Shown here: positions 25,341-36,830 of the stretch, piece by piece
How positions within the stretch are numbered: the stretch's first letter is position 1
How the letters are laid out: each line of letters begins with the position of its first letter
Assembly: GCA_028015205.1 (NCBI GenBank)
Contig: CM051520.1
Span: 64,922,694-64,986,693 of the forward strand
Source: Mytilisepta virgata
Lineage: Eukaryota; Mollusca; Bivalvia; Mytilida; Mytilidae
DNA length: 64,000 nucleotides
Reading direction: 5' to 3'
Notes under the pieces: generated by a model
Database searches by the model: none
Seen by the model: only the letters and a program-made list of their open reading frames with translations
Told to the model about the DNA's origin: nothing
Translations under genes and position numbers: made by a program

Positions 25341-26182
25341 AGCTTACTGATTCTTATGCACAGCATAACATATATCCCCCGTCCTCCCATTACCACTCAA
25401 GCCCCAAATATAAATTTTTACGCACGAAGGAATTTTTTTTTAGATTTTCGATTTCTTTCCCAGATTTTTTCAACTTAATTAGACAGTGACTATTTTGAAA
25501 ATGGGGGGGGGGGGGGATCTTTAGGTTTGAAAATAGTCGTCTATTCCATTGTAGATGGTGCTGAACATTTCTACACTACAGTTGAATCTATCCAGAATGT
25601 TTTTTTTATTTTGTTTTCTATTTTGTTTTAAATATTTAATGTCGACCCTTTTGAAAATTAAAAAAATCAGCCTGAAAATCTACTAATGATGCTCTATTTG
25701 TGTGCCACGTTTCGTTTTGATCGTGTCGGCCATCTCAGAACACTCCGGAACAAAAATTAACTGGAGAAGAAAGGCGAAAAAAAAAACGGAGTAAAAACAA
25801 CAAGTTCCCCGACACTTTGTGACGGATTATAATTGGGGATGTTTGTCTGTAAGACACTGGTGCCCCGTTTTCCTGCACATAGAATTTCAATCTATTATAT
25901 AAGTTATGACGGGAAATCGTGTTGAGAATTATTTAAATGTATAAAAGTTTCAAAATATATCCTGCTTACATTAACTTTATATTCTGACATAATGACCCAA
26001 TCGCTAATATAATTGAGTCATTCAAGCATGCAATGTAGGTCAATAGACATATACGTCTGACAAAGAAATCGAAAATTAAAAAAAACTCCTTCTTTCATAA
26101 AAAATTATATTTGGGGCTTGAGTGGTAATGGGAGGACCGCGGGGGAGGGGTATCTGTCATGCTGTGCATAACAGTCAGTACT
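25341..26182. mobile_element. large inverted repeat, probable nonautonomous element
   Basis: The arms are about 25341-25457 and 26061-26182. Each contains, in opposite orientation, TTATGCACAGCAT, CCTCCCATTACCACTCAAGC and CGATTTCTTT. About 600 bp lies between, including a run of 14 G near 25503 and 'CACTGGTGCCCCGTTTTCC'. Similarity fades beyond the arms and I could not define exact termini or a target duplication. The plus-strand frame 25304-25489 is the left arm. Confidence 0.55.
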
Positions 26183-27854
26183 TGTTGATATATGTTGATA
26201 ACTTCATGAGCTTACCAGAATAAATTTAAAATTTATTGTAAAAATTTTAAGAATAAATGTGACATTGGTCTACATGTATCTCTTTATGAAATTAATTGGC
26301 AATGGACAAGATTTTAATAGTTGCGTTTTGATTATTGAAGTTAACTAATCAAACTGAATCTCTGAATCTCAACATTGTGCTTTCTAATCTTTGAAAATGA
26401 CTAAGTTTCATATTCATATTCATTAATAATATTATAAAAAAGAACTTAGAATAATTCATTGTAAATTAATATAGAGTTAAATGGAATAGTAATTTTTGCG
26501 AGACAAAAAAAAAGATTTGTGAGTCTGCAAAGGGAGCTTAGATCTCTTTATCATTAGTCTGATTCGCGATAAAAGGTTAATTAATATTTAATTATGGAAT
26601 TTCTATGGTATAAGCAGTGTTATTACATCTTATGCTTCACATAAGAAAATTTATGAGCATTTCGATTTCCTGTCTGTGTACCCATTCTTATGTCTGCTGG
26701 ACACACACGTTAAATGTGATGTTTTTTGTTTTTAACATCTGATATTTTGCATTTTTTAACGATGTATTGTATAACTTGAACAATGAACAATTTGCAAAAG
26801 ATTCGTATTATGTGAGAATATATCTAAATGACATTCATACACAATTAGTTGAATGTATGGTACCATATTAATATGTGTCCATATTTCTTTAAGGCATTTT
26901 ATAATATCAAGAAATGTTTCATGATACCAGTCTTGATGCACAAGATTTACACATTTCACCGATTCATGTCTCGTCAGTTTGTATCAAGGCACGGATGTTG
27001 AAAACCGAATCATTAGTCCAAAGCATTGAAGAAATCTAGAAATCCTTTTAGAGATCCTTAATGTTTTCTCTAATAGATTTCTAGAAATTGCCGAAAATTA
27101 ATTACAAATTGCAATTTTGTGGTTACAACAATTTTCCAACGATATTTCTTTAGTTGAAACATCAAAAATTTTTAGAATCCGAAAATTTTGAAAAATATGA
27201 TTTTTCTCCAAAATACTAAAATCTTCATTTTGTATGTTTATTTTGAAAAATTAACTGTATAGTTATGCATTAAATTTGCATTTCAAACATTTGTAATATT
27301 TTCAAGTAAATTCTAAAAATTAAAAAATTCCCAGTTTTGATGCCACATTTTACAATGTATGGAGAACTGAATTTACTTGACGTACATTTTTCGCAACAAT
27401 TATTATAGAACATCCAAAATTCTTTAATTTAATTTTTTTTCTTATTTTTCCCCCAAATTATATGAAAAATTCAAAAATAAATAAATAGAAAATGACATTT
27501 TACTTAAGAATAATGTTTTTACTAGAAAAAAGACAAAGAGTTTTTGAGACAAGGCTAAAAACACTGCCAAGATTTAAATTTGTGCACTTAGTGAATCAAA
27601 ATTGGTTTGAAAAAATGCTTATTTTATTTATTGTATTATATAATAAAACACCAAAAATTAGAAATTTCATAATAAACTCACCTTAATTATATGTACGTGC
27701 CACAAAGTATGATTTACCGTGTATTGTACCTTCCGATTAAAATGTATTTTAGGTTAATAGTCAATTTAACTGTTCGAGGTACGATACTATAGAAAATCAA
27801 TAAACGTCAATAAACGTCCTTACTGTTGGTTGGTCCGTGAAACCATTTGAATAT
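26183..27854. other. AT-rich DNA upstream of the promoter
   Basis: No gene or repeat boundary is evident. Just upstream of the promoter there are two adjacent copies of AATAAACGTC near 27799-27818. Confidence 0.5.
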
Positions 27855-27898
27855 GCCAATCAGTTTATAATGTACATTTTATGTTGATCGCTTCATTC
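27855..27898 (+). promoter_or_regulatory. core promoter of the CaaX-protein gene
   Basis: GCCAAT at 27855-27860 is followed by TATAAT at 27866-27871. TCATTC, which fits an invertebrate initiator (TCA then two pyrimidine-rich positions), lies at 27893-27898. The distance from the TATA motif to the initiator A at 27895 is 29 bases, the canonical spacing. Transcription starting there would leave a 5' leader of 26 bases before the ATG. The CCAAT motif is unusually close to the TATA motif and may be incidental. Confidence 0.5.
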
Positions 27899-27920
27899 TA
27901 ATTACCAGTTTGCAACTGAA

Positions 27921-27944
27921 ATGGCATCCAACAAAGTTCAAACG
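27921..27944 (+). CDS. first coding exon of a small predicted prenylated protein
   Basis: ATG at 27921 has G at -3 and G at +4, a strong start context. It reads MASNKVQT and ends exactly at a consensus donor, ACG followed by GTAAGT (27945-27950). The exon is 24 bases, so the splice is phase 0. The terminal exon at 60365 begins in phase 0, has no in-frame ATG and therefore needs such an upstream exon. Joined, they give 149 residues. The promoter just upstream has textbook spacing. An additional internal exon cannot be excluded over 32 kb, but every downstream frame I examined inside the repeats is broken between copies. Confidence 0.5.
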
Positions 27945-28429
27945 GTAAGTGATATGATTATTTGAAAATGTTAAATCGTTTTGTTACAATTATTTATTAA
28001 TCATGTCCTTCTTGCATATGAAATTATATCATATCCAAGTTTTTTTTTTCTTCAGTCAAAATGTTATTTCAGTTTTTTGGTGTTGTACGACATTTATGAA
28101 ATTAAGATAAAATTACTACTTACATGTATTTTGCCCTCTTTTGGCGTTGGAGATGAGCAAAGATATATTGTTCTTTGATTTCTGTTTCATTTTGGACTTT
28201 TTCATTCATCTTTATTACTTCTGTCTGAAACACGAAAACATATAATAGCAAACGAAATTGCTTGTTTCTCAGTTTGTCTAATAATATTTTTTTCTATGCG
28301 GGAAGAGTCAGATATACTTCGGTATTTTCGTGATTGTGAGTTTATTAATTTTATTGTTATTATTTTTTTGCGAACTAAGAAATTATCCCCCTCCAACTAA
28401 ACTCCGTTCTTTGGTGGTTTTTTACTTTT

Positions 28430-29300
28430 ATTATATCCCTCGTCAACTTCTCCGTCCGTGCGTCCAGAATCTTGTCCGGTCTATAATTTGAAAACCACTT
28501 GGAGTTTAGTGATGATAATGATACTCTATACGATTGTTCACTACTACTAGAAAGTTTCCTGAATTATGCTAAAATCTCTTCCTTGAAGGTCACTTTTAGG
28601 TCTTTTTTTACAAACCGTGTCCGGTATATTACTTGAGAACCACTTTGATTTCAATAATGATGCTTTGCATGTTTGTTGACCACCACCACACGATTTGTCA
28701 TGAATTGTATCGAAATTTCTACCTTGAAGGCCAAGGTCACTATCATAGGTCCATGTTCACAAATTGTGTCTGACCTCTAACCTGAGAACCTCCTGGAGTT
28801 CAATGATGATTCAGAATGCGTCATGGATTGTGCAGAAATCTCTACCTTGAAATTCAAGGTCACAAAAACAGGTTCACATTGCAATCCATAGGTACATGGT
28901 CACTAAACATATTTCCACTCTTTTATACTGCTTGAGTTAAATAATGATAATTTATATGATTGTTCTCCACCACTAAAAGGTGTGTCGCAATTGGCATTGA
29001 AAATTTCAAGAACACAAACTTAACCATGTTAAATAGATTATGGATCAATTTTGACAGATTATGTTTGCTCTCTTGTCTTCAGTGGTATTCAAAGTTAAAT
29101 GATAATAATTTGTATTATTGTTCTTCAATAGAAAGTATTTCAAAAATTGTGCTAAAATCTCTTGGGAAATTCTATTTTATTCCCTTTTTCAAACAAAAAA
29201 ACGATGAATGCAATAATTGTAAGTATTTAACTATGGAAAACACAAAATATGATAGCAATTTGATATGTTTTTATTAAAAACAGGTACCAGTTCTACAAAT
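28430..29300 (+). repeat. tandem repeat of about 170-bp modules
   Basis: It opens with a CCGTCCGTGCGTCC-type motif. About four modules follow, each with 'GAGAACCAC-TTGGAGTT', 'AATGATGATAAT', 'GATTGTTCACCACCAC' and 'ATCTCTACCTTGAAGGTCA'. The copies are strongly diverged. This is a bivalve-type repeat by appearance. The 105-codon frame 28960-29277 lies in the last module and is not called. Confidence 0.55.
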
Positions 29301-29381
29301 TGCTTTATCAACATAGCTATTTCAATGATATTATATTTACCATGTTTACATTTCTTTAAAATATATGCTTCTATAATTTTC

Positions 29382-29436
29382 TTCGGGAAAATTCCCGAAA
29401 AAATTTTCTAACAAGTTTTCGGGAAATTTCCCGAAA
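29382..29436. repeat. two adjacent GGGAAA/TTTCCC palindromes
   Basis: TTCGGGAA-AA-TTCCCGAA lies at 29382-29399, and the perfect 20-base palindrome TTTCGGGAAATTTCCCGAAA at 29417-29436. A weaker relative (TTCCGGAAATTTCCTGAA) is at 29524-29541. They lie 1.5 kb inside the predicted intron 1. They resemble NF-kB or STAT sites, but the half-site spacing is one to two bases off the consensus for both. Confidence 0.5.
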
Positions 29437-29550
29437 CATTTTCCTCATTAGCAGTTTGTGGTATTAAAATTTGATGCAGTATTATGCATTACATTACATT
29501 ATTTGTAACATCAGCTAAATGTATTCCGGAAATTTCCTGAAAATTTTTAG

Positions 29551-29788
29551 TTATTCATTCTAGCAGGGCACCAATAGTAAAATGGTGAAGATACGGAAAA
29601 CAAAGAAATAAAAGTATATATAGAATGGCTTTGTGCATAATGCAAACCCCGGCACAGGCAAACCTAATAAACCAGGCCATTACATTCATTTGTGTCTCTT
29701 TTAAAGCATAAGCCATGTATGATGCAATACGTACAGTCTTACATGATTAACATTTATACAAATTCCTCCGATATCAAACGGCCTTTTC
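29551..29788. repeat. array unit 0, right-end fragment
   Basis: From 'TTCATTCTAGCAGGGCACC' to the junction CGGCCTTTTC|TATACGG it matches the last 240 bp of the full units. Homology to the array begins abruptly at about 29551, so this is the left edge of the array. Confidence 0.75.
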
Positions 29789-32700
29789 TATACGGAGTGC
29801 GCGCTGACGTCCCACGGCCCCAGCATATCACAAAACGGGACGCCCCGGACTACGTTTTGGAGACTTAATTAAGTAAGTGTTGGTATCCCAAAATAATAAA
29901 GTCTAGTAAACGCAGTCCTAATTAGCTACTGTACAGGGAAATGTTGATTGTGTCTTCCAATAGAGAGGACCAACATATATGGTTTGCGGGTGGGGACCTT
30001 AACCATTTCTAATTCATATAAACGTGTGATTTTGAGGATTCCCCCCACAAAAAAAATCAATGAATGCATTTTGCCATTAGGTGTAAGAATATACGTCATA
30101 TTAAGTTTGGAATCTTAAAGGTTTCAAAATTATAGAGACAAACATATTTTCAGAGAGGTGGGGAACCCCATAAAAATCTCCCAAATTATACAATTATAGG
30201 TTGGAGATCTCAAAGGCTTTAAAGCCAAATCTAATTTGAGGGGTGGGCCAAGGGACTCCCAAATATACATCAATGACTATGTCTTCCAATAACAAGTAAG
30301 AATATATATTGTTATAGGTTGGGGATCTCAAAGGTTTAAAAGTTACAAAATAATCTGTTTTGAAGGTTTGGGTATACTGTAAGAAATATCCATGTTTACT
30401 ATTAGAACAGGGTATGAAATTCGCGGATTTCATATCAGTTTGTAATGGATTAAATCGATATTTCTTACCGCGGAGTTTGTTATCTAAGTGAAATATATGG
30501 GTTAAACGGCATTTGATTTTCCGAAGACTTTTTAATGTTGTTTTCTGTTATATGTATTTGTTCTCGCATAACCGTATATGTGCATCATCATCAGATTAAC
30601 TAATTAATTCGTGTTAAAAATGGTAATAAAATTAAAATCTTAGTAATTTAAACGGAATCCTTGTTACAGCTCAATTTGAAAAAAAAATCAAATTGCGGCC
30701 GAGTTCAATTATATGTTTATTCGAAACGATAACGGTAACCTCGTATTCTTAATCAATGAGAAACATTTTTCATTTTGATTTGTGATTTATAGACGAATAT
30801 ATAATCAGTCCCTACTGGATGTGCAGCGCATTGATGAAAGTTACTCGTCAGATCGGACAAACAAAAACAGCCGAAAACATATGTCTGAAATTACGTTCAG
30901 CCGGTGTCACATACTAGATTTCCCCCCTACTGAGTTTTCGCCCAGGAAAAATGGATATATACAGAGTTTTCCCCCCGGAAAATCTAGTATATACTGACCA
31001 ACCCCCCCCCTCTTGAAATTAAGATAGGAAAAATGAGTATATACAAGATTTTCCCCATAGACCGAATCCATACTTGATTTTCCCTCTTGATTCTATCTAC
31101 TAAAAAAATGATGCCCTGATTTCTGTCTCGTTCGAATTTTCAGTTAACTATATGGTGAATTGCCATTGTGATGTAACCATTGATTAATATTCTTTTTGGG
31201 TCATTCAAACCTCCCTGTTGGGTGTGGGTTCAACATGTTGAAGACATCGTGGTGACCTCTGAATGTATATTTCTGCAATTTCGTTTGGTGATATGCTGGT
31301 GCATTTGCGACTTTTTCCCATATCCGCTCTTTTTCTGTTGAATTTCGTGCACGATCAAGGTTTTTGACTATTTACTTTCGGGAGAGAAATATGACGTGAA
31401 CGTAAATGGGGAATGTGTCAAAGAGACAACTTCCCAACCAAAGAGTAAACATCAACTCAAAGCCATATATGGCGAGGATCCACCCCACCCCTAGGGATAG
31501 GCGAAGAAATTATGGCGGAGATAAAATGTTTTGTGGGATCACGTACCTCCCCTGTACATCTAGCCAAAGTGAAATAAAAAATTACGAAGTCAGAAAAACC
31601 CAGTTCAAAATGTCCGATCCTATGTGTGAACCAGGTATCAGAAGAAAATGGCCAAACATGACAATGAACAATAGAAATTTACAAAGAACTGCTAGGAGTA
31701 ATTGGTATTCCAGTCCCAGATCTCCTTTATAACGACCGAATTTTAGCTCATCTGGCCGAAGCCAGTGTAAGGTACATGTATTGCCATCACTTGCCGTCCG
31801 TCATCCGCTAACTTTTCACGTATTCGAATGCATTCTCCTGAACATGAATAACCGACAGATCATAATGATTATTTTCCTTTACATTGATAGAAGAGTATTT
31901 GTCAGCTCGCTTGATTTGAAACGCGATATCAAATGCCGAAACTTCGTTTTTCAAAAAACTGATTTTTTAGTTGAGAGAAGTGGCTCGAGTTCGATCCTGG
32001 TTAGTAATTTAACGCAATCATGTGTGGTACATGTTCTTTCTCATAAGTCCGGTGACCCGATACTTTTTTGCATTTAAAAATGTCTTCAAAGATGATCATT
32101 TTCCGAAAGTTTCAAAAGATAAATACAAGTATGCGCAGATTTGTTCCATGTATTCAAAGTGACCTGATTTTAACATAATTTTGATGGTATATTCGTGGAC
32201 TACTGAACAAAATATATTCAGGTGCATTACAGGTGACAAAGGCAATCTGTAAACCAGTTCAAAATTCGATATCAACGTCAAAACTGCAGTAGGTCACAAG
32301 GAAAAACACAAAAAATAACTGCATGCATAAAAAACGGTATATTTCAACTTGTTTAGATTTAACATCCGTTTTATAAAACGATGCAAGTCGTTATTAATGA
32401 AGGGGGAATAATTTGGTTCGCGCCAAAATTTGATAATTTAGTAAACCAACGCTTTTTATTCTCTTAAAAGGCCGGTGACCCAATTTTTTTTATTTTTGCG
32501 TCTGACCGTGTCTTTTAAGATGATCATTTTCTGAAAGTTTGAAAATTTTTTATTATTGGTCGACTTTTTTCTAAACACAAAAAGCCTTGTAAAAAGGTAA
32601 GATAAAAAATGGCGGGAGATGACGTCATATCTTTTAAACGACATCGGAGACCATATATATTTTTTTTGGCGTAATGATCTCGGTTCCTCATAATCAATTT

Positions 32701-33120
32701 GAATGCAAAATTTAAAGGAATTATTGTTGGTAGTTCAAATACCGTAATTCCCTTCTAAACGATAAGATGACAGACGTAAGAACGATAAAAATGTCAGTTA
32801 GATTTACGATACAGGTACTCATAGAATATACATGTATACAATGTAACACATAGAATACAGTTAAATTGATATATTTTATATTCATTCTAGCAAGGCACCA
32901 ACAGTAAAAATGGTGAAAATACGGAAAACGAAGAAATAAAAGTATGTATAGAATGGCTTTGTGCATAATCCATACCCCGGCACAGGCAAACCTAATAAAC
33001 CAGGCCATTACATTCATTTGTGTCTCTTTTAAAGCATCAGCTATGTATGATGCAATACGTAGAGCCTTACAGTCATGATTAACATTTATACAAATTCCTC
33101 CGATATCAAACGGCCTTTTC
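29789..33120. repeat. array unit 1 (short form, 3332 bp)
   Basis: It runs from TATACGGAGTGCGCGCTGACG to the next CGGCCTTTTC junction. In order it holds: the last part of a transposon arm; sub-repeats of about 120 bp around 'GTTATAGG-TGGGGATCTCAAAGG'; a hairpin based on TATGAAAT/ATTTCATA near 30412; a segment related to the mussel 'GGGAATGTGTCAAAGAGACAAC' repeat (31408 on); a TAGCTCATCTGG-type segment (31745 on); and a TGACGTCA palindrome (32620-32627) preceded by ATGGCGGGAGA. It lacks the SINE of units 2 and 3. Frames 30782-30997, 31406-31732 and 31781-32077 (+) and 32721-33017 (-) are repeat-borne and differ in length between units. Confidence 0.85.
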
Positions 33121-36100
33121 TATACGGAGTGTGCACTGACGTCCCACGGCCCCAGCATATCACAAAACGGGACGCCTCGGACTACGTTTTGGAGACTTAA
33201 TTAAGTAAGTGTTGGTATCCCAAAATAATAAAGTCTAGTAAACGCAGTCCTAATTAGCTACTGTACAGGGAAATGTTGAATGTGTTTTCCAATAGAGAGG
33301 ACCAACATATATGGTTTGAGGGTGGGGACCTTAACCATTTCTAATTCATATAAACGTGTGATTTTGAGGAACCCCCGCCCCTCCTGAAAAAATCAATGAA
33401 TGCATATTCCCATTAGGTGTAAGAATATATGTCATATTAAGTTTGGAATCTTAAAGGTTTCAAAATTAACGAAACAAACATATTTTCAGGGAAGTGGGGA
33501 GGGGGGGGGGGGGGGTTAAACCACATAAAAAACTCCCAATATACAATTATAGGATGGGGATATCAAAGGCTTTCAAGCCGAATCTAATTTGAGGGGACTC
33601 CCAAATATACATCAATGACTATGTCTTCCAATAACAAGTAAGAATATATATTGTTATAGGGTGGGGATCTCAAAGGTTTAAAAGTTACAAAATAATCAGT
33701 TTTGAAGGTTTGGGGTATACTGTAAGAAATATCCATGTTTACCTTAGAACAAGATATGAAATCCGCGGATCCAACGTGTATCCCTGGATTTCATATCAGT
33801 TTGTAATGGATTAAATTGATATTTTTTACCGCGGAGCCAGATTTATCCGCGGTATGCAGAACTGTATGCAGGGTGTGTTATGTAAGTGAAATATATGGGT
33901 AAAACGGCATTTGATATTCCGAAAACTTTTTAATGTTTTTTTCTGTTATATGTATTTGTTCTCGCATAACCGTATATGTGCATCATCATCGGATTAACTA
34001 ATTAATTGGTGTTAAAAATGGTAATAAAATTAAAATGTTAGTAATTTAAACGGAATCCTTGTTACAGCTCAATTTGAAAAAAAAATCAAATTGCGGCCGA
34101 GTTCAATTATATGTTTGTTCGAAACGATAACGGTAACCTCGTATTCTTAATCAATGAGAAACATTTTTCATTTTGATTTGTGATTTATAGACGAATATAT
34201 AATCAATCCCTACTGGATGTGCAGCGGATTGATGAAAGTTACTCGTTAATTCGGACAAACAAAAACAGCCGAAAACATATTTCTGAAATTACGTTCAGCC
34301 GGTGTCACATACGAGTGCGGAAGGTCGCGGGTTCGATCCCCGGCCGGGTCAAACCAAAGACATTAAAATTGGTATTTGTTGATTCTCCGCCAAGCACGCG
34401 GCATCTATGAGTAAGAGGAAAGAACTGGTCGGCTCGGAGTCAGTATAATGTGTCCGATTGAGGTGATATGTGTTCCTGCGGACAGTTACCTCGTGAGCTA
34501 GCAAATTAAAAATCCGACTTAGCGTGTCGGTCTAGAACAAAGCAGAGATCATTTTCATTATCATAAGAACATGTTCTCGTCCTGATATGCACCTGGTTGC
34601 CACTGGACGTTAAACAATAATTCATCCATCCATACTAGATTTCTCCCTACAGGAGTTTTCGCCCAGGAAAAATGGATATATACAGAGTTTTTCCCCCGTA
34701 CAATTTAGTATATACTGATCACACCCCCCCCTCCACCCTTGAAATTAAGATAGGAAAAATGAGTATATACAAGATTTTCCCCCTAGACCGAATCCATACT
34801 TGATTTTCCCTCTTGATTCTATCTACTAAAAAACCGATGCCCTGATTTCTGTCTCGTTCGAATTTTCAGTTACTATATTGTGAATTGCCATTGTGATGTA
34901 ACCACTGATTAACATTCTTTTTGGGTCATTCAAACTTCCCTGTTGGGTGTGGGTTCAACATGTTGAAGACATCGTGGTGACCTCTGAATGTATATTTCTG
35001 TAATTTCGTTTGGTGATATGCTGGTGCATTTGCGACTTTTTCCCATATCCGTTCTTTTTCTGTTGAATTTCGTGCACGATCAAGGTTTTTGATTATTTAC
35101 TTTCGGGAGAGAAATATGATGTGAACGTAAATAGGGAATGTGTCAAAGAGACAACTTCCCAACCAAAGAGTGAAAATCAACTCAAAGCCATATATGGCGA
35201 GGATCTACCTCACCCATAGGGATAGGCGAAGAAATTATGGCGGAGATAAAATGTTTTGCAGGATTACGTACCTCCCCTGTGCATCTAGACAAAGTGGAAT
35301 TAAAAATTACGAAGTGAGAATAATTCAGTTCAAAATGTCCGATTCTTATGTGTGAACGAGGTATCAGAAAAAAATGGCCAAACATGACAATGAACAATAG
35401 AAATTTACAAAGGACTGCTAGGAGTAATTGGTATTCCAGCCCCAGATCTCTTTTAAACCGACCGAATTTTAGCTCATCTGGCGGAAGCCAGTGTAAGGTA
35501 CATGTATTGCCATCACTTGCCGTATTCGAATGCATTCTCCTGAACATGAATAACCAACAGATTATAATCATTATTTTCCTTTACATTGATAGAAGAGTAT
35601 TTGTCAGCTCGCTTGATTTGAAACGCGATATAAAATGCCGAAACTTCGTTTTTCAAAAAACTGTTTTTTTAGTTGAGAGAAGTGGCTCGAGTTCGATCCT
35701 GGTTAGTAATTTAACGCAATCATGTGTGGTACATATTCTTTCTCATAAGTCCGGTGACCCGATACTTTTTTTGCATTTTAACATGTCTTCAAAGATGATC
35801 ATTTTCCGAAAGTTTCAAAAGATAAATACACTTATGCGCAGATTTGTTCCATGTATTCAAAGTGACCTGATTTTAACATAATTTTGATGGTATATTCGTG
35901 GACAACTGAACAAAATATATTCAGGAAAGGTGCATCACAGGTGACAAAGGCAATCTGAAAACCAGTTCAAAATTCGATATCAACGTCAAAACTGCAGTAG
36001 GTCACAATGAAAAACACAAAAAATAACTGTATGCATAAAAAACGGTATATTTCAACTTGTTTAGATTTAACATCCGTTTTATAAAACGCTGCAAGTCGTT

Positions 36101-36830
36101 ATTAATGAAGGGGGAATAATTTGGTTCGCGCTAAAATTTGATAATTTAGTAAACCAACGCGTTTTATTCTCTTAAAAAGCCGGTGACCCAATTTTTTTTA
36201 TTTTTGCGTCTGACTGTGTCTTCTAAGATGATCATTTTCTGAAAGTTTGAAAAAGTTTTTATTATTGGTCGACTTTTTTCTATACACAAAAAGCCTTGTA
36301 AAAGGGTAAGATAAAAAATGGCGGGAGATGACGTCATATCTTTTAAACGACATCGGAGGCCATATATATATTTTTTTGGCGTAATGATCTCGGTTCCTCA
36401 TGATCAATTTGCATGCAAAATTTAAATGAATTATTGTTGGTAGTTCAAATATCGTAATTCCCTTCTAAACAATAAGATGACAGACGTAAGAACGATAAAA
36501 ATGTCAGTTAGATTTACGATACAGGTACTCATAGAATATACATGTATACATTGTAACACATAGAATACAGTTAAATTTATAAATTTTATATTTATTCTAG
36601 CAGGGCACCAACAGTAAAAATGGTGAAGATACGGAAAACGAAGAAATAAAAGTATGTATAGAATGGCTTTGTGCATAATCTAAACCCCGGTACAGGCAAA
36701 CCTAATAAACCAGGCCATTACATTCATTTGAGTCTCTTTTAAAGCATAAGCCATGTATGATGCAATACGTACAGTCTTACAGTCATGATTAACATTTATA
36801 CAAATTCCTCCGATATCCAACGGCCTTTTC
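33121..36830. repeat. array unit 2 (short form with SINE, 3710 bp)
   Basis: Collinear with unit 1 and highly similar to it. Its extra length is mainly the SINE at 34313-34630. It has a G15 run at 33501-33515, an extended ATCCGCGGAT hairpin near 33764, and TGACGTCA at 36329-36336. The 177-codon frame 35348-35881 (+) passes through two older repeats and is not considered a gene. Confidence 0.85.
34313..34630 (+). mobile_element. tRNA-derived SINE in unit 2, 5'-truncated
   Basis: It starts within the tRNA-like head (GAGTGCGGAAGGTCGCGGG), has a full box B (GGGTTCGATCC), and keeps the complete tail with 'TGCCACTGGACGTTAAACAATAATTC'. It is at the same site as the SINE in unit 3, followed by the same CATACTAGATTTC, so both descend from one insertion. 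About 47 bp at the 5' end has since been lost, probably between short ATAC/TAC repeats. Confidence 0.8.

Noticed and set aside
28430..29300. CRISPR-like regular repeats
   Set aside because: Units are about 170 bp, diverged, and without short identical repeats and unique spacers; the window is animal DNA.
31406..32077. Frames beginning MGNVSKRQLPNQ in the array units as a gene family
   Set aside because: The same text occurs as non-coding dispersed repeat at 63499-64000. The frames change length and phase between units and have no promoter or shared stop.
32721..33017. Hydrophobic minus-strand frame found in five units (also 36431, 40170, 43248, 51887)
   Set aside because: Units are so similar that an open frame persists passively. 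Unit 2 has a stop inside it, unit 3 a frameshift, and unit F a different start and end. No protein family is recognised.
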